Shown piece after piece: positions 6,898 through 15,807 of a stretch of 56,839 nucleotides of DNA. How positions within the stretch are numbered: position 1 is the stretch's first letter; every line of letters begins with the position of its first letter. The DNA is taken from NCBI GenBank assembly GCA_964236445.1, contig CAXSDR010000006.1, forward strand, positions 1 to 56,839. Reading direction: 5' to 3'. The DNA is from CAXSDR01 sp964236445. Its GTDB lineage: Bacteria; Actinomycetota; Actinomycetes; Motilibacterales; Motilibacteraceae. The notes below the pieces were generated by a model, which was given only the letters and a program-made list of their open reading frames with translations, had not been told where the DNA came from and ran no database searches. The position numbers and the translations under genes were made by a program.

Positions 6898-8799
6898 TCA
6901 GCGCGTACGGAACCTGGCGACGAGAGCACGCATGCGCTCGCTGACGTCAACCAGTTCACCCGCGGCGAGAACCGTGCGCGCGGCGGTCGCCCTCGTGCTT
7001 GCCGCGGACTGCTCGACCTGATCGCTTCCTCGCGCGAGCTGGCTGGTGCTCGCTGCGAGACCCGAGACCTGAAGTCCCATGTCGTGGGCGACAGCGGCCT
7101 GGTCCTCCACGGCGGTGCTGATTCCGGACTGCACGGTGTCGAAGTCGGTGATGACGCCAGCGATGCGGTCCACGGCAGAGGAGGCAGACCCCGCATCGCC
7201 CTGGAGTGCGACAACGCGCTCCCCGATGCGCGCGGTCGCGATGTTCGCTTCCTCGGCGAGGTGCTTGACCTCGCCTGCCACCACCGCGAAGCCGAGACCG
7301 TGGACGCCGGCCCTCGCGGCCTCGATCGAGGCGTTGAGAGCGAGCAGCCGGGTCTGGTCGGTGATTCCCCCGATCACCTTGACCACGTCGTCGATCGTGG
7401 CCGAGGACGCCAACAGCTCGACCATCAGCTCTGTCGTCTCCCTGGCCATGCGCGCCCCCTCGGTGGCCATCGTGGCGGCCTGCCCCGTGCTGGCCACGAT
7501 GTGCTCGACGCCGGACTCGAGCGACGCGACTCCCGAGGACAGCGAGTCAGCAGCCGTCGACAGCCGCGACGCGGTGTTCACCATCGCCCCCGCGACGGAA
7601 GTTGCGCTCGTGGCATGCACGGTGAGGTCGTCACTCACGTCCCTGACGGCGTCCGCGACGCCGGCGAGCCGATCGCTCTCCGCGCGAATGCAACTGACGG
7701 TCTCGAGGAGCTGCTCCGTCGCCCGGTCCACGGCGGCCGCCAGCTGACCGATCTCGTCGCGCCTCGTCACAGCGGCCGAGCCCTTGAGGTCACCCGCCGC
7801 CAGCCGCTCTGCCTGGCGTGTGACCCGGCGCAGCGGCTGCACCAGCCAGCGTGTCGCGCCACGTCCTGCCGCGAGAAGCAGCAGGACGACAGCCAGGACC
7901 AGGCCTCCAAGCTGCGCCAACAGGCTCCGGGGGAGTGCGGGAGAAGCCGGGACAACCACCTCGACCACCCAGGCATTGGCATTCGTCGCGTCGAACGGCA
8001 CGCGGCCACTCGCCGCGAGGTGGCCGGCTGCCACGTGCATCGGTCGCTTCTGCGGCAGTGTCGCCGTGTCGGGGTCGGCGCCGGCCGGTGGCACCGGCAC
8101 TGCCTGTCCCGTCTGCAGGATGAGCGCGCCCGACCGGCTGTCGACGACCTGCGCGGCAGAGCCCTTGGGCAGTCCCCTGACGACCTGTCGGCGAAGGCCT
8201 TCGAGCTCGGTCTCGAAGTGCAGGATCGCCACGGTGTGCCCGCGCACCAGGATGGGCGTCGAGTTCGAGACGACCCAGGTGCTCGTGTCGGGGGAGACGT
8301 ACGGCGTGTGCTGGTGGACTTCGCCCTCGCGCAGCACCAGGGTCGGCGCGAAGAACGGATTGCCCGACTCGTCGGGAGAGAGCTCGCCGCTGGCGACGGC
8401 GGTGCCGCGCACCTGGCGCGCCTCTTCCGGGCCCTTCGCGTCGATGTAGCACGCTTCGTCGATCAGGTCGGGAAACAGCGCGTGAAGCCCGACGAGGCCG
8501 GCATCGATGCTCGGCTTGAGCTGGCCCCGCTGCTCCGGATGGCGGTACCACTCCTTGAGGACGTCGTCCTGCGCGGCGACGAGGAGCTCGCGCCGCCACT
8601 CGGCGAACTGGCGTGAGACCTCGTCGGCCGTCGTGTCGGCGAGTCGCTGCGCGCGGTCGTGATCTGTCCGGCGCGATTCAGCACTCGTGCGAGCCCCGAC
8701 CAGTCCTGCGGCGAGAAGCAGTGGCACCAGCCCCGTCACCACCAGCAGAGCCGAGAGTGGTCGTTGAAGGCTCGTGCTGCGGCGGAACGGCGACAGCAT
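6898..8799 (-). CDS. Methyl-accepting chemotaxis protein
   Basis: This transmembrane chemoreceptor of about 633 residues has TM1 near residues 17-37, an extracellular sensor region (about 40-290, probably a Cache fold), TM2 near 296-313, a HAMP domain to about 366, and a long cytoplasmic coiled coil. The kinase-control hairpin tip is clear near 480-519 (TDQTRLLALNASIEAARAG, then GFAVVAGEVKHLAEEA). It should signal through CheA/CheW, which are not in the window, and no C-terminal tethering pentapeptide is seen. A GTG one codon upstream is an alternative start. It appears to be a single-gene unit. Confidence 0.92.
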   Translation of the reverse strand: MLSPFRRSTSLQRPLSALLVVTGLVPLLLAAGLVGARTSAESRRTDHDRAQRLADTTADEVSRQFAEWRRELLVAAQDDVLKEWYRHPEQRGQLKPSIDAGLVGLHALFPDLIDEACYIDAKGPEEARQVRGTAVASGELSPDESGNPFFAPTLVLREGEVHQHTPYVSPDTSTWVVSNSTPILVRGHTVAILHFETELEGLRRQVVRGLPKGSAAQVVDSRSGALILQTGQAVPVPPAGADPDTATLPQKRPMHVAAGHLAASGRVPFDATNANAWVVEVVVPASPALPRSLLAQLGGLVLAVVLLLLAAGRGATRWLVQPLRRVTRQAERLAAGDLKGSAAVTRRDEIGQLAAAVDRATEQLLETVSCIRAESDRLAGVADAVRDVSDDLTVHATSATSVAGAMVNTASRLSTAADSLSSGVASLESGVEHIVASTGQAATMATEGARMARETTELMVELLASSATIDDVVKVIGGITDQTRLLALNASIEAARAGVHGLGFAVVAGEVKHLAEEANIATARIGERVVALQGDAGSASSAVDRIAGVITDFDTVQSGISTAVEDQAAVAHDMGLQVSGLAASTSQLARGSDQVEQSAASTRATAARTVLAAGELVDVSERMRALVARFRTR

Positions 8800-9302
8800 C
8801 ACCGTTGCACCGTCGACGGATTCTTCCCGGCGCTTGAGTGTCCGACGCGCCGCAGACCGTCCGCCACCGCGACTAGCTGACGACTAGCTGAGGGTTCGTG
8901 CGCACTCTGCGGAGGACTTCCTCCGGAAGACAGCGCGTGACCTTGTGGGCTACGACGGCCGACCGCCGACATGCGTCAGCCGCCGTGGTCGCACGCGAAC
9001 AACAGGGCGTCACCTGCCGCCGAGACCAGGGCACGCGGTAGCTCGCCGCACCGCTGTCATAACCGGACATGCGTGCTGTTGTCCGAGCTGAGCGCCGAGC
9101 GCTACCACGGCCGGCGTCGTGCCCACCACGAGCAGGGAGTGACCGCGAGCAGCGCCACCGTTCGGACCCATTCAGGTCACCCGCGATCCTAGGACGGCAC
9201 ACGGGGGGCGTCTACGGCTGCGACCACAGGTCGGCTCACCGAATCTGCCGACTTTTCGTCGTGCCCCTGGTCTGCCGGGGAGAGGTCACGTAACCTCCGC
9301 TG
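8800..9302. other. Intergenic region, no convincing gene
   Basis: About 500 bases separate the divergent chemoreceptor and apbE genes, so promoters for both must lie here. A tandem 10-base repeat GACTAGCTGA occurs at 8871-8880 and 8882-8891, and a short dyad CTTCC-TC-CGGAAG near 8917. Small frames on the minus strand (for example 8873-9070) lack a ribosome site or recognisable features. Confidence 0.5.
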
Positions 9303-10067
9303 ATGCTTTCCACCGCCCAGCCGCGGCGCAGCTGGGTCGAGCACATCATGGGGATGCCGATCAGTGTGCTGGCCCGAGGTCCCCGTGCTCTTGGCGCGAC
9401 GGCCGAGGAGGCCGTACGCGCTCTGTACGCCGAGCTCGTCGACGTCGACGAGCTGTTCTCGCCCTACCGTCCCGACAGCGCCGTCAGCAGGCTGGGCCGT
9501 GGCGAGCTCGCCCTGGCAGACGCGCCTGCGGCGGTCATCGACGTGGCGCGACGCTGCGATGACGCACGTGTGCTCACCGGTGGTCTGTTCGACGCCATGC
9601 GCCCCGACGGTCGTTGGGACCCGTCGGGTCTCGTGAAGGGCTGGGCGGTCGAACAGGCAGGTCGCGGCCTGGTGCCGGTCGCTGATGTCGACTGGTGCGT
9701 CAACGCCGGCGGCGACGTCCTGGTGCTGAGCCCGAGCGGCGCGCCGTTCCATGTCGGTGTGCAGGACCCTGCCCACCGGCAGCGGGTGGCGGCAGTGATC
9801 GCCAGGAGCAGCGGCGCGGTGGCGACCAGCGGAACCGCCGCCCGCGGTGAGCATCTCTACGACCCGCTCACGGGAACGGCAGCCGTGGAGTCCGCGTCGG
9901 TGACGGTCACCGGCCCGTCGTTGGAGTCGGCCGACGTCCTGGCGACCGCTGCTTTCGTCGCGGGTCGGGGGGCCTTCGACGTCGTCGCCTCGCTGGCCGG
10001 TTACGAAGCGATGCGCGTCGACCTGGCCGGGGTCGTGTCTGCTACGGCGGGCTGGCCCGACGCATGA
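9303..10067 (+). CDS. apbE: FAD:protein FMN transferase (ApbE family)
   Basis: ApbE moves FMN from FAD onto a Thr or Ser of target proteins, making a phosphoester-bound flavin. The 254-residue protein keeps MGMPIS near the start, SPYRPDSAVSRL, DPSGLVKGWAVEQA, the NAGGDV nucleotide/Mg2+ segment and the VATSGTAARGEHLYDP region. It lacks a signal or lipoprotein leader, so it is a short cytoplasmic form or acts on targets before export. The likely target is the FMN-binding protein two genes downstream, which carries a flavinylation motif. The ATGA overlap couples it to the next gene. Confidence 0.92.
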   Translation: MLSTAQPRRSWVEHIMGMPISVLARGPRALGATAEEAVRALYAELVDVDELFSPYRPDSAVSRLGRGELALADAPAAVIDVARRCDDARVLTGGLFDAMRPDGRWDPSGLVKGWAVEQAGRGLVPVADVDWCVNAGGDVLVLSPSGAPFHVGVQDPAHRQRVAAVIARSSGAVATSGTAARGEHLYDPLTGTAAVESASVTVTGPSLESADVLATAAFVAGRGAFDVVASLAGYEAMRVDLAGVVSATAGWPDA

Positions 10068-11431
10068 GCCCCCCTCGGGATACGCGCGCCTGGTGGTGTG
10101 ACGCGGTGGCCGTCGTCTGCTGGGTCAGCGCGATCATGGTCGTGACCCTGTGGGTGTCCGGGCACGGGCTCCAGGCCCTCACCTCGTGGCCAGGGGAGGG
10201 GCTGACGTCGCTGGGCCGCATCGTCGGCCTCGTCGCGGCGGACCTGCTTCTCGTGCAGGTCTGCCTGATGGCGCGGGTGCCGTGGATCGAGCGCAGTTAT
10301 GGCCAGGACGAACTCGCTCGCCGCCACCGCCTGGTGGGCTTCTGGTCGTTCAACCTGATGGTCCTGCACATCGTGCTCGTCACGCTCGGCTACTCCGCTT
10401 CGAGCCACATCGACGCGCTGCACGAGTCGTGGACGCTCGTGACCACCTATGGCGGCATGCTGCTGGCCGTCGCCGCCACGGCCGCGTTGTGCACGGTGAC
10501 GCTGACGTCGATCCGTGCCGCACGCCGTCGCCTGCGCTACGAGTCCTGGCACCTGCTCCACCTCTACGCCTACGCCGGCGTGGGGCTGTCGGTGCCGCAC
10601 GAGCTCTGGACGGGTTCGGACTTCACCAGCTCCTCGTTGGCGCGCACCTACTGGTGGGCGTCGTACGCCCTCGCGGCCGGCGCCGTGCTGGTGTTCCGGC
10701 TCGGCCTGCCCCTGTGGCGCAGTCTCCGTCACGGCATCACCGTCAGCTCCGTCGTGCACGAGACCGCCGACGTGGTGACCGTGCACCTGGCCGGCCGCGG
10801 GCTCAAGCGGCTTCCGGTGCGTGCCGGGCAGTTCTTCATCTGGCGCTTCCTCGACGGACCCGGTTGGTCGCGGGGCAACCCCTACTCCCTCTCGGGTGCT
10901 CCGCGGCGCAACCGCATCCAGATCACGGCCAAGAACTCAGGCGAAGGCAGCGGGAGGTTGGCCCAGCTCCAGCCGGGCACCCGCGTCCTCATCGAAGGCC
11001 CTTATGGCCGCCTCACCGGTGAGCAGCGGATCGGCAGCAAGGTGGCCATGCTGGCGTGCGGCATCGGCATCACCCCGATGAAGGCGTTGCTCGAGGACCT
11101 CGACTACGAGCCCGGCCACGCCACCCTCGTCTACCGCGCTCGCAGCGAGGCCGAGGTGATCTTCCGCGACGACCTCGCACAGCTCGTCGAGCGCCGCGGC
11201 ATCACGGTGCACTATCTCGTCGGTGCCCGCATCGCCCGACGCACGTCGTGGCTCCCGCAGTCGTACGCGCGTATGAACGACAGCGATGCGCTCGTGCGGC
11301 TCATCCCCGAGTTCCGCGAGCGGGACGTCTTCGTGTGCGGCCCCCATGCGTGGATGCAGACGGTTGCCCGCGCAGCAGCCGAGGCTGGGCTACCGGTCGA
11401 CCAACTGCACCAGGAGCGGTTCTCATGGTGA
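10064..11431 (+). CDS. Ferric-reductase-like flavocytochrome (heme b, FAD/NAD)
   Basis: The N-terminal 220 residues form about six membrane helices with histidines placed as heme b ligands (RRHRL, VLHIVL, ESWHLLHLY, VPHELW), as in the FRE/NADPH oxidase superfamily. The C-terminal half is a ferredoxin-reductase module: FAD-binding RGNPYSLSG, the GPYG loop, the NAD-binding GIGITPMKALLE and the terminal CGPHAWM motif. It should pass electrons from cytoplasmic NAD(P)H across the membrane via heme. Placement between apbE and an FMN-carrier gene suggests the carrier accepts these electrons on the outer face. The physiological acceptor is unknown. Confidence 0.9.
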   Translation: MSPPRDTRAWWCDAVAVVCWVSAIMVVTLWVSGHGLQALTSWPGEGLTSLGRIVGLVAADLLLVQVCLMARVPWIERSYGQDELARRHRLVGFWSFNLMVLHIVLVTLGYSASSHIDALHESWTLVTTYGGMLLAVAATAALCTVTLTSIRAARRRLRYESWHLLHLYAYAGVGLSVPHELWTGSDFTSSSLARTYWWASYALAAGAVLVFRLGLPLWRSLRHGITVSSVVHETADVVTVHLAGRGLKRLPVRAGQFFIWRFLDGPGWSRGNPYSLSGAPRRNRIQITAKNSGEGSGRLAQLQPGTRVLIEGPYGRLTGEQRIGSKVAMLACGIGITPMKALLEDLDYEPGHATLVYRARSEAEVIFRDDLAQLVERRGITVHYLVGARIARRTSWLPQSYARMNDSDALVRLIPEFRERDVFVCGPHAWMQTVARAAAEAGLPVDQLHQERFSW

Positions 11432-11874
11432 CGACTCGGGACCACACGCGCCGCAACCTGGGCATCTTCACAGGGTCGGCGGTGACGTTCGCGCTCCTCA
11501 TGCTCTATCCGACGAGCACCAACTCCGGCACCGGTCACCCGTCCGGTGCACGCCAGCTCGCCGCTGCCGGGGTGGTTCAGGGTGCTGAGGCAGCCACCGT
11601 CGTCGTGAACGGCACGCCGGTCATCGTCAAGTACGGCACGGTGCAGGTCCAGATCGCCGTGCAGGCAGGCCGCATCATCCGTGCCACGGCGATCAACTAT
11701 CCGCAGGACAACGGGCGTGACCAAGAGATCAACGGGTTCGCCATCCCGCAGCTGCAGCGCGAGACCGTCGAGGCGCAAGGCGGCCACATCGACGCGATCA
11801 CGGGCGCCACGTTCACGTCCAAGGGTTATGCGGAGTCGCTGCAGGCAGCGTTGGACGCCGCGCATTTGAACTGA
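11425..11874 (+). CDS. FMN-binding domain protein, flavinylated electron carrier
   Basis: A 149-residue protein with an N-terminal membrane anchor or signal (about residues 12-30) and one FMN-binding domain of the NqrC/RnfG type. The motif DAITGATFTSKGY fits the ApbE recognition sequence in which the last Thr of GATxT carries FMN. It overlaps the flavocytochrome gene by seven bases and lies in the apbE operon, so the three genes likely make an extracytoplasmic flavin electron-transfer chain. GTG 11428, one codon downstream, is an alternative start. Confidence 0.88.
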   Translation: MVTTRDHTRRNLGIFTGSAVTFALLMLYPTSTNSGTGHPSGARQLAAAGVVQGAEAATVVVNGTPVIVKYGTVQVQIAVQAGRIIRATAINYPQDNGRDQEINGFAIPQLQRETVEAQGGHIDAITGATFTSKGYAESLQAALDAAHLN

Positions 11875-12032
11875 GCAGGCATACGACCGTTCGGAGCGCC
11901 ACCGAGGACCTCACCGGAGCATCCGGGCCCGTGTGCGGGCGATGTTGCCCAACTGACGCACCGGAGGAAACGCGGCGGAAACCGCTGGTTCATAGCATCC
12001 AAGCCAGCTGCCGAATCTGCCGGAGGAACTCG

Positions 12033-13430
12033 ATGACCACGACCCCTGACGCGCCCGCCGTCGCCGATCGACAAGACGTTTCCAGGAAGCCGGAGATCAT
12101 CCGTCACGGTCGATGGATCGAGGACTGGCGTCCCGAGGATCCGGCCTTCTGGGACACCGTGGGCGAGCCGATCGCCAAGCGCAACCTGTGGTTCTCCGTC
12201 CTCTCGGAGCACATCGGCTTCTCGGTGTGGAGCGTCTGGTCGGTGTGGGTCCTCTTCCTGGGGCCGAAATACGGCTTCGACCCGGCGCAGAAGTTCCTGC
12301 TGACCAGTGTGCCGACGCTGGTGGGTGCGGCGCTCCGCATCCCCTACACCTTTGCGGTCAACAAGTTCGGCGGTCGCAACTGGACCGTTGTGTCCGCGCT
12401 GCTGCTCGTCATCCCGCTGGTGCTCGCCGGCCTGGTGTTGAAGCCTGGTGTCTCGCTCAACACCTTGCTCCTGGTCGCCGCCTTCGCGGGGGTAGGCGGT
12501 GGCAACTTCGCGTCGTCGATGACCAATATCAACGCGTTCTACCCCGACCGCAAGAAGGGCTGGGCGCTCGGGCTCAACGCCGGCGGCGGCAACCTCGGTG
12601 TGCCGGCGGTGCAGCTCGTGGGTCTCGCGATCCTCGCGGTGCTGGGCAAGGAGCACCCGCGTGCCCTGATCGGCGTCTACCTGCCGCTCGTCGTCATCGC
12701 GGCGTCGCTCGCGGCGTGGAAGATGGACAACCTGTCGTCGGCCAAGACCGACAGGCGCGCGATGCGGGACGTCTGCCGTGACTCGAACACATGGATCATG
12801 TCGCTGCTCTACATCGGCACATTCGGCTCGTTCATCGGCTTCAGCTTCGCCTTCGGCCAGGTGCTGCAGGTGCAGTTCAAGTCCGACTTCGACACACCCA
12901 TCAAGGCGGCCTACCTCACCTTCATCGGTCCGTTGCTCGGTTCCCTCATCCGCCCTGTCGGTGGCATGCTCGCCGACCGCCTCGGCGGCGCCCGCGTCAC
13001 GTTCGTGAACTTCGTCGCGATGACGGCCGGCGCGTCGGTGGTTCTCTGGGCGTCGCACCTGAAGTCGCTGCCACTTTTCCTCGTCGGCTTCATCGCGCTG
13101 TTCATCTTCAGCGGGATCGGCAACGGGTCGGCCTACAAGATGATCCCCGCCATCTTCCGCGCCAAGGGCAACAACGCGATCGCGAACGGCACGCACGAGG
13201 ACATCGCGCACCGTGAGGCACGTCGCCTCTCCGGCGCACTGATCGGAGTCGCCGGGGCCATCGGTGCCTTCGGTGGCGTCCTCGTCAACCTGGCGTTCCG
13301 CCAGTCCTTCCTCGACACGAAGAACGGCAACGCCGCATACGAAGCGTTCATCGCCTTCTATGTCGTGTGCTTCCTCGTGACGTGGCTCGTCTACATCCGT
13401 CCGTCGAGCCGCAAGCTCGTCGGCGTCTGA
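12033..13430 (+). CDS. narK: NarK-type nitrate/nitrite transporter (MFS)
   Basis: A 465-residue major-facilitator protein with about 12 helices. It carries both nitrate signature regions: GLNAGGGNLGVPAVQL in the first half and SGIGNGSAYKMIP in the second. A soluble N-terminal stretch of about 45 residues (RHGRWIEDWRPEDPAFW) precedes helix 1, as in actinobacterial NarK proteins. GGAGG precedes ATG 12033. No nitrate or nitrite reductase genes are nearby, so whether it serves import or nitrite export cannot be judged. Its 3' end overlaps the convergent EAL gene by 40 bases. Confidence 0.93.
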   Translation: MTTTPDAPAVADRQDVSRKPEIIRHGRWIEDWRPEDPAFWDTVGEPIAKRNLWFSVLSEHIGFSVWSVWSVWVLFLGPKYGFDPAQKFLLTSVPTLVGAALRIPYTFAVNKFGGRNWTVVSALLLVIPLVLAGLVLKPGVSLNTLLLVAAFAGVGGGNFASSMTNINAFYPDRKKGWALGLNAGGGNLGVPAVQLVGLAILAVLGKEHPRALIGVYLPLVVIAASLAAWKMDNLSSAKTDRRAMRDVCRDSNTWIMSLLYIGTFGSFIGFSFAFGQVLQVQFKSDFDTPIKAAYLTFIGPLLGSLIRPVGGMLADRLGGARVTFVNFVAMTAGASVVLWASHLKSLPLFLVGFIALFIFSGIGNGSAYKMIPAIFRAKGNNAIANGTHEDIAHREARRLSGALIGVAGAIGAFGGVLVNLAFRQSFLDTKNGNAAYEAFIAFYVVCFLVTWLVYIRPSSRKLVGV

Positions 13431-14680
13431 GCCACCGACCCCCTCCGGGGCTCGGGCACAGAAGCGGTGCCGGTCTCGCCCGATGAGGGCGGGACCGGCA
13501 TAGCCGCTGTCAGGGCTTCGGCCGGCCCGGGTCGCCCGAAGTGCCAGCCCTGGCCGTAGTCCACCTCGAGCTGCAGCAGCGTCACGGCGTCGGCCTCGGT
13601 CTCGACGCCCTCGGCCACCACCCGCGCGTTGCAGCCATGACCGAAGTCGACGAGTGAGCGGACGAGCGTGCGGAGCACGGGATCGTGCCCCACGCCGTCG
13701 ACGATGCTCCGGTCGAGCTTGATCACGTCGGGCGTCGTCAGGACGATGTGGCGCAGCGACGAGAAACCGGCGCCGACATCGTCGATCGCCAGGCGCATGC
13801 CGCGAGCGCGAAGCGGTTCCAGCACGGCGCGGAGCGCGTCATAGTTCTCGACCGCATCGTGCTCTGACAGCTCGAGCAGGACCCGGTCGAGCGGGAGTGC
13901 CGCGAGCAGTTCGGTGCAGGCCGCGGTGAGCAGCGTGGCTGGAGAGACGTTCATGGCGACATAGCCCGAGACGTCGGGCAGGTGCCTGCCTGCACCGGCG
14001 AGCGCCAAGAGCTCCATCGCATCGCCGAGCCCCACGCTGTGAGCCTCGGCGAAGCAGATGTCGGGCGCCTTGCGCCAGTCCGCGGGGAACCGGCTCAGTG
14101 CCTCCGCCCCGATGCGTACGCCGCTGGCGAGGTCGACGATCGGCTGCAGGACCACGACTGGTCCACCGGCGTGCATGACGGGCAACAGCCGTCCTTCGAC
14201 CTCGGTCACGCGGGCACGTTCCACGACGCCGGGCTCGAGGATCATGGCGGTAGCGTGCGCGAGCACGTCCATCAGCGACTTGTCACGGTCCGTGAGCCCC
14301 TTGTCCGAGCTCAGGCCCGCACCGCAGAACGTGCCATAGAGGCTGCCGTCGCTGAGGACGACGGGCGCTGACACGAAGCTACGGATGTGCGGGAACCGTG
14401 CCGCAGGCAGCTTCATCGCCTCGGGATGGTCCTTGAGGTCCCCGATGACAGGCGGCAGCTTGCGATCCAGGATCGCCTGGCACAGCGTGCGGTCCTGACG
14501 CTGCTGATAGCCCTCCTGGAAGAGCAGCGGCATCAGCGGTCCCGCGCCCTCGACCACTTCCAGGTGCTGCGTCACCCCGTCCATGCGCGTCAGGAACGTC
14601 ACGCTGAGGCCGAGCGCCGACCGGGCGGTCAGGAGCAGGTCAGCTATCTGCTCCTGCTCGCTCGATCGGCGCTTGTTCAC
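13391..14680 (-). CDS. GAF-EAL c-di-GMP phosphodiesterase
   Basis: The 429-residue protein has an N-terminal GAF-like sensor (about 10-150; CQAI and SFVSAPVVLSDGSLYGT are typical) and a C-terminal EAL domain from about 175. Catalytic positions are present: E193 (EAL), N244 (MNVSP), E270 (ELSEH), D300-D301 (DDVGAGFSS), K321 (IKLDRS) and AEGVET. It is therefore probably an active c-di-GMP hydrolase, with loop 6 slightly variant (DDVGAG for DDFGTG). GTG 14680 has AAGGAGA at 5 bases; the open frame upstream is non-conserved. No GGDEF domain is present. Confidence 0.9.
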   Translation of the reverse strand: MNKRRSSEQEQIADLLLTARSALGLSVTFLTRMDGVTQHLEVVEGAGPLMPLLFQEGYQQRQDRTLCQAILDRKLPPVIGDLKDHPEAMKLPAARFPHIRSFVSAPVVLSDGSLYGTFCGAGLSSDKGLTDRDKSLMDVLAHATAMILEPGVVERARVTEVEGRLLPVMHAGGPVVVLQPIVDLASGVRIGAEALSRFPADWRKAPDICFAEAHSVGLGDAMELLALAGAGRHLPDVSGYVAMNVSPATLLTAACTELLAALPLDRVLLELSEHDAVENYDALRAVLEPLRARGMRLAIDDVGAGFSSLRHIVLTTPDVIKLDRSIVDGVGHDPVLRTLVRSLVDFGHGCNARVVAEGVETEADAVTLLQLEVDYGQGWHFGRPGPAEALTAAMPVPPSSGETGTASVPEPRRGSVAQTPTSLRLDGRM

Positions 14681-14874
14681 GGTTCTCCTTGAGGGCGGTC
14701 CGTCACTTCTCGACCGACCGGGAGCTGGGCTGAACCTCATTCGGCCCACTTGTGCGATGCGTCGGGCCAGGCAGTCTCTGTGCGCTCTCGCCGGCACTCG
14801 TTCGCCCCCCTGTCGGCCGCGCCCGCGGCACGTGGTGGAGTGGCTCGCGCCGTACGCGCGACTGAAGGAGTCCT

Positions 14875-15807
14875 GTGTCCTGCCTGGCTGCTGCCGGCCT
14901 CGCGCTGGGAGCCGCGGTCGACCGCGGCGTCGGAGACCCCCGCGCCGGCCACCCCGTCGCCGCCTACGGCCGTGTTGCGGCCGGACTGGAACGCCGGCTG
15001 TGGGCGCCCACGGTGCGCCGAGGGGGGCTCTATGCGGCGATCGCCGTCGGTGTCCCCGTGCTGGCTGCCGTCGCTGCCGACCGGCGAGTGCGCCATCACC
15101 CGGCCCTGCGCCTGCTGCTCACCGGTGCGGTGACCTGGTCGGTCCTGGGCGGCACGACCCTGCGCCGCGAGGCCGACGTCATGCGCGACGCACTGGCCGT
15201 TGGCGACCTGTCGGCCGCGCGGCGCCAGCTGCCGTCGCTGTGCGGCCGAGACGCCGTGTCGCTCGATGCCGGCGGGCTGGCGCGGGCGACGGTCGAGTCG
15301 GTCGCCGAGAACACGAGCGACGCCGTGGTGGCGGCGCTGGCGTGGGGGGCGGTGCTGGGGACTCCCGGCCTTGTCGCCTACCGGTGCATGAACACCCTCG
15401 ATGCCATGGTCGGGCACCGCTCGCTCCGCTTCGACCGGTTCGGGCGCGTGTGCGCCAGGCTCGACGACATCGCCAACCTGGTCCCGGCGCGGCTGACCGG
15501 CCTGCTCGCCGTGGTGCTGGCTCCGCTCGTGGACGGGTCCCCCCGCGATGCCTGGCGGGTCCTGCGCCGCGATGGGTGGGCGCACCCGAGCCCCAACTCC
15601 GGTCAGTGCGAGGCGGCCTTCGCCGGAGCGCTGGGGGTGCGGCTGGGGGGCACCAATGTCTATGGCACCCGTGTCGAGGTGCGTCCGACCCTGGGTGACG
15701 GCGCGGCACCGACCGCTGCCGACATCGCGCGGGCCACCTCGCTCTCGGCGGCCGTCGAGCGGGCTGCCCTGCTCCTGGCGCTCGCTGTCGCGTGGCGACG
15801 CCGGTGA
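14875..15807 (+). CDS. cobD: Adenosylcobinamide-phosphate synthase CobD/CbiB
   Basis: CobD attaches the aminopropanol arm to adenosylcobyric acid at the membrane. The 310-residue protein has several hydrophobic segments and family hallmarks: GDPRAGHPVAAYGR near the start, ARATVESVAENTSDAVVAAL, YRCMNTLDAMVGH and DDIANLVPARLT. GTG 14875 follows GAAGGAG. It opens B12 operon 1 and overlaps cobQ by 16 bases. I see no cobalamin riboswitch in the 190-base region shared with the divergent EAL gene. Confidence 0.95.
   Translation: MSCLAAAGLALGAAVDRGVGDPRAGHPVAAYGRVAAGLERRLWAPTVRRGGLYAAIAVGVPVLAAVAADRRVRHHPALRLLLTGAVTWSVLGGTTLRREADVMRDALAVGDLSAARRQLPSLCGRDAVSLDAGGLARATVESVAENTSDAVVAALAWGAVLGTPGLVAYRCMNTLDAMVGHRSLRFDRFGRVCARLDDIANLVPARLTGLLAVVLAPLVDGSPRDAWRVLRRDGWAHPSPNSGQCEAAFAGALGVRLGGTNVYGTRVEVRPTLGDGAAPTAADIARATSLSAAVERAALLLALAVAWRRR

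Noticed and set aside
8873..9070. 65-residue minus-strand frame
   Set aside because: No ribosome site, no hydrophobic or domain features.
11826..13211. 461-codon minus-strand open frame
   Set aside because: Shadow of narK; low-complexity charged sequence.
14681..14874. Possible second cobalamin riboswitch before cobD
   Set aside because: No GCCACTG or B12-box-like sequence is visible.
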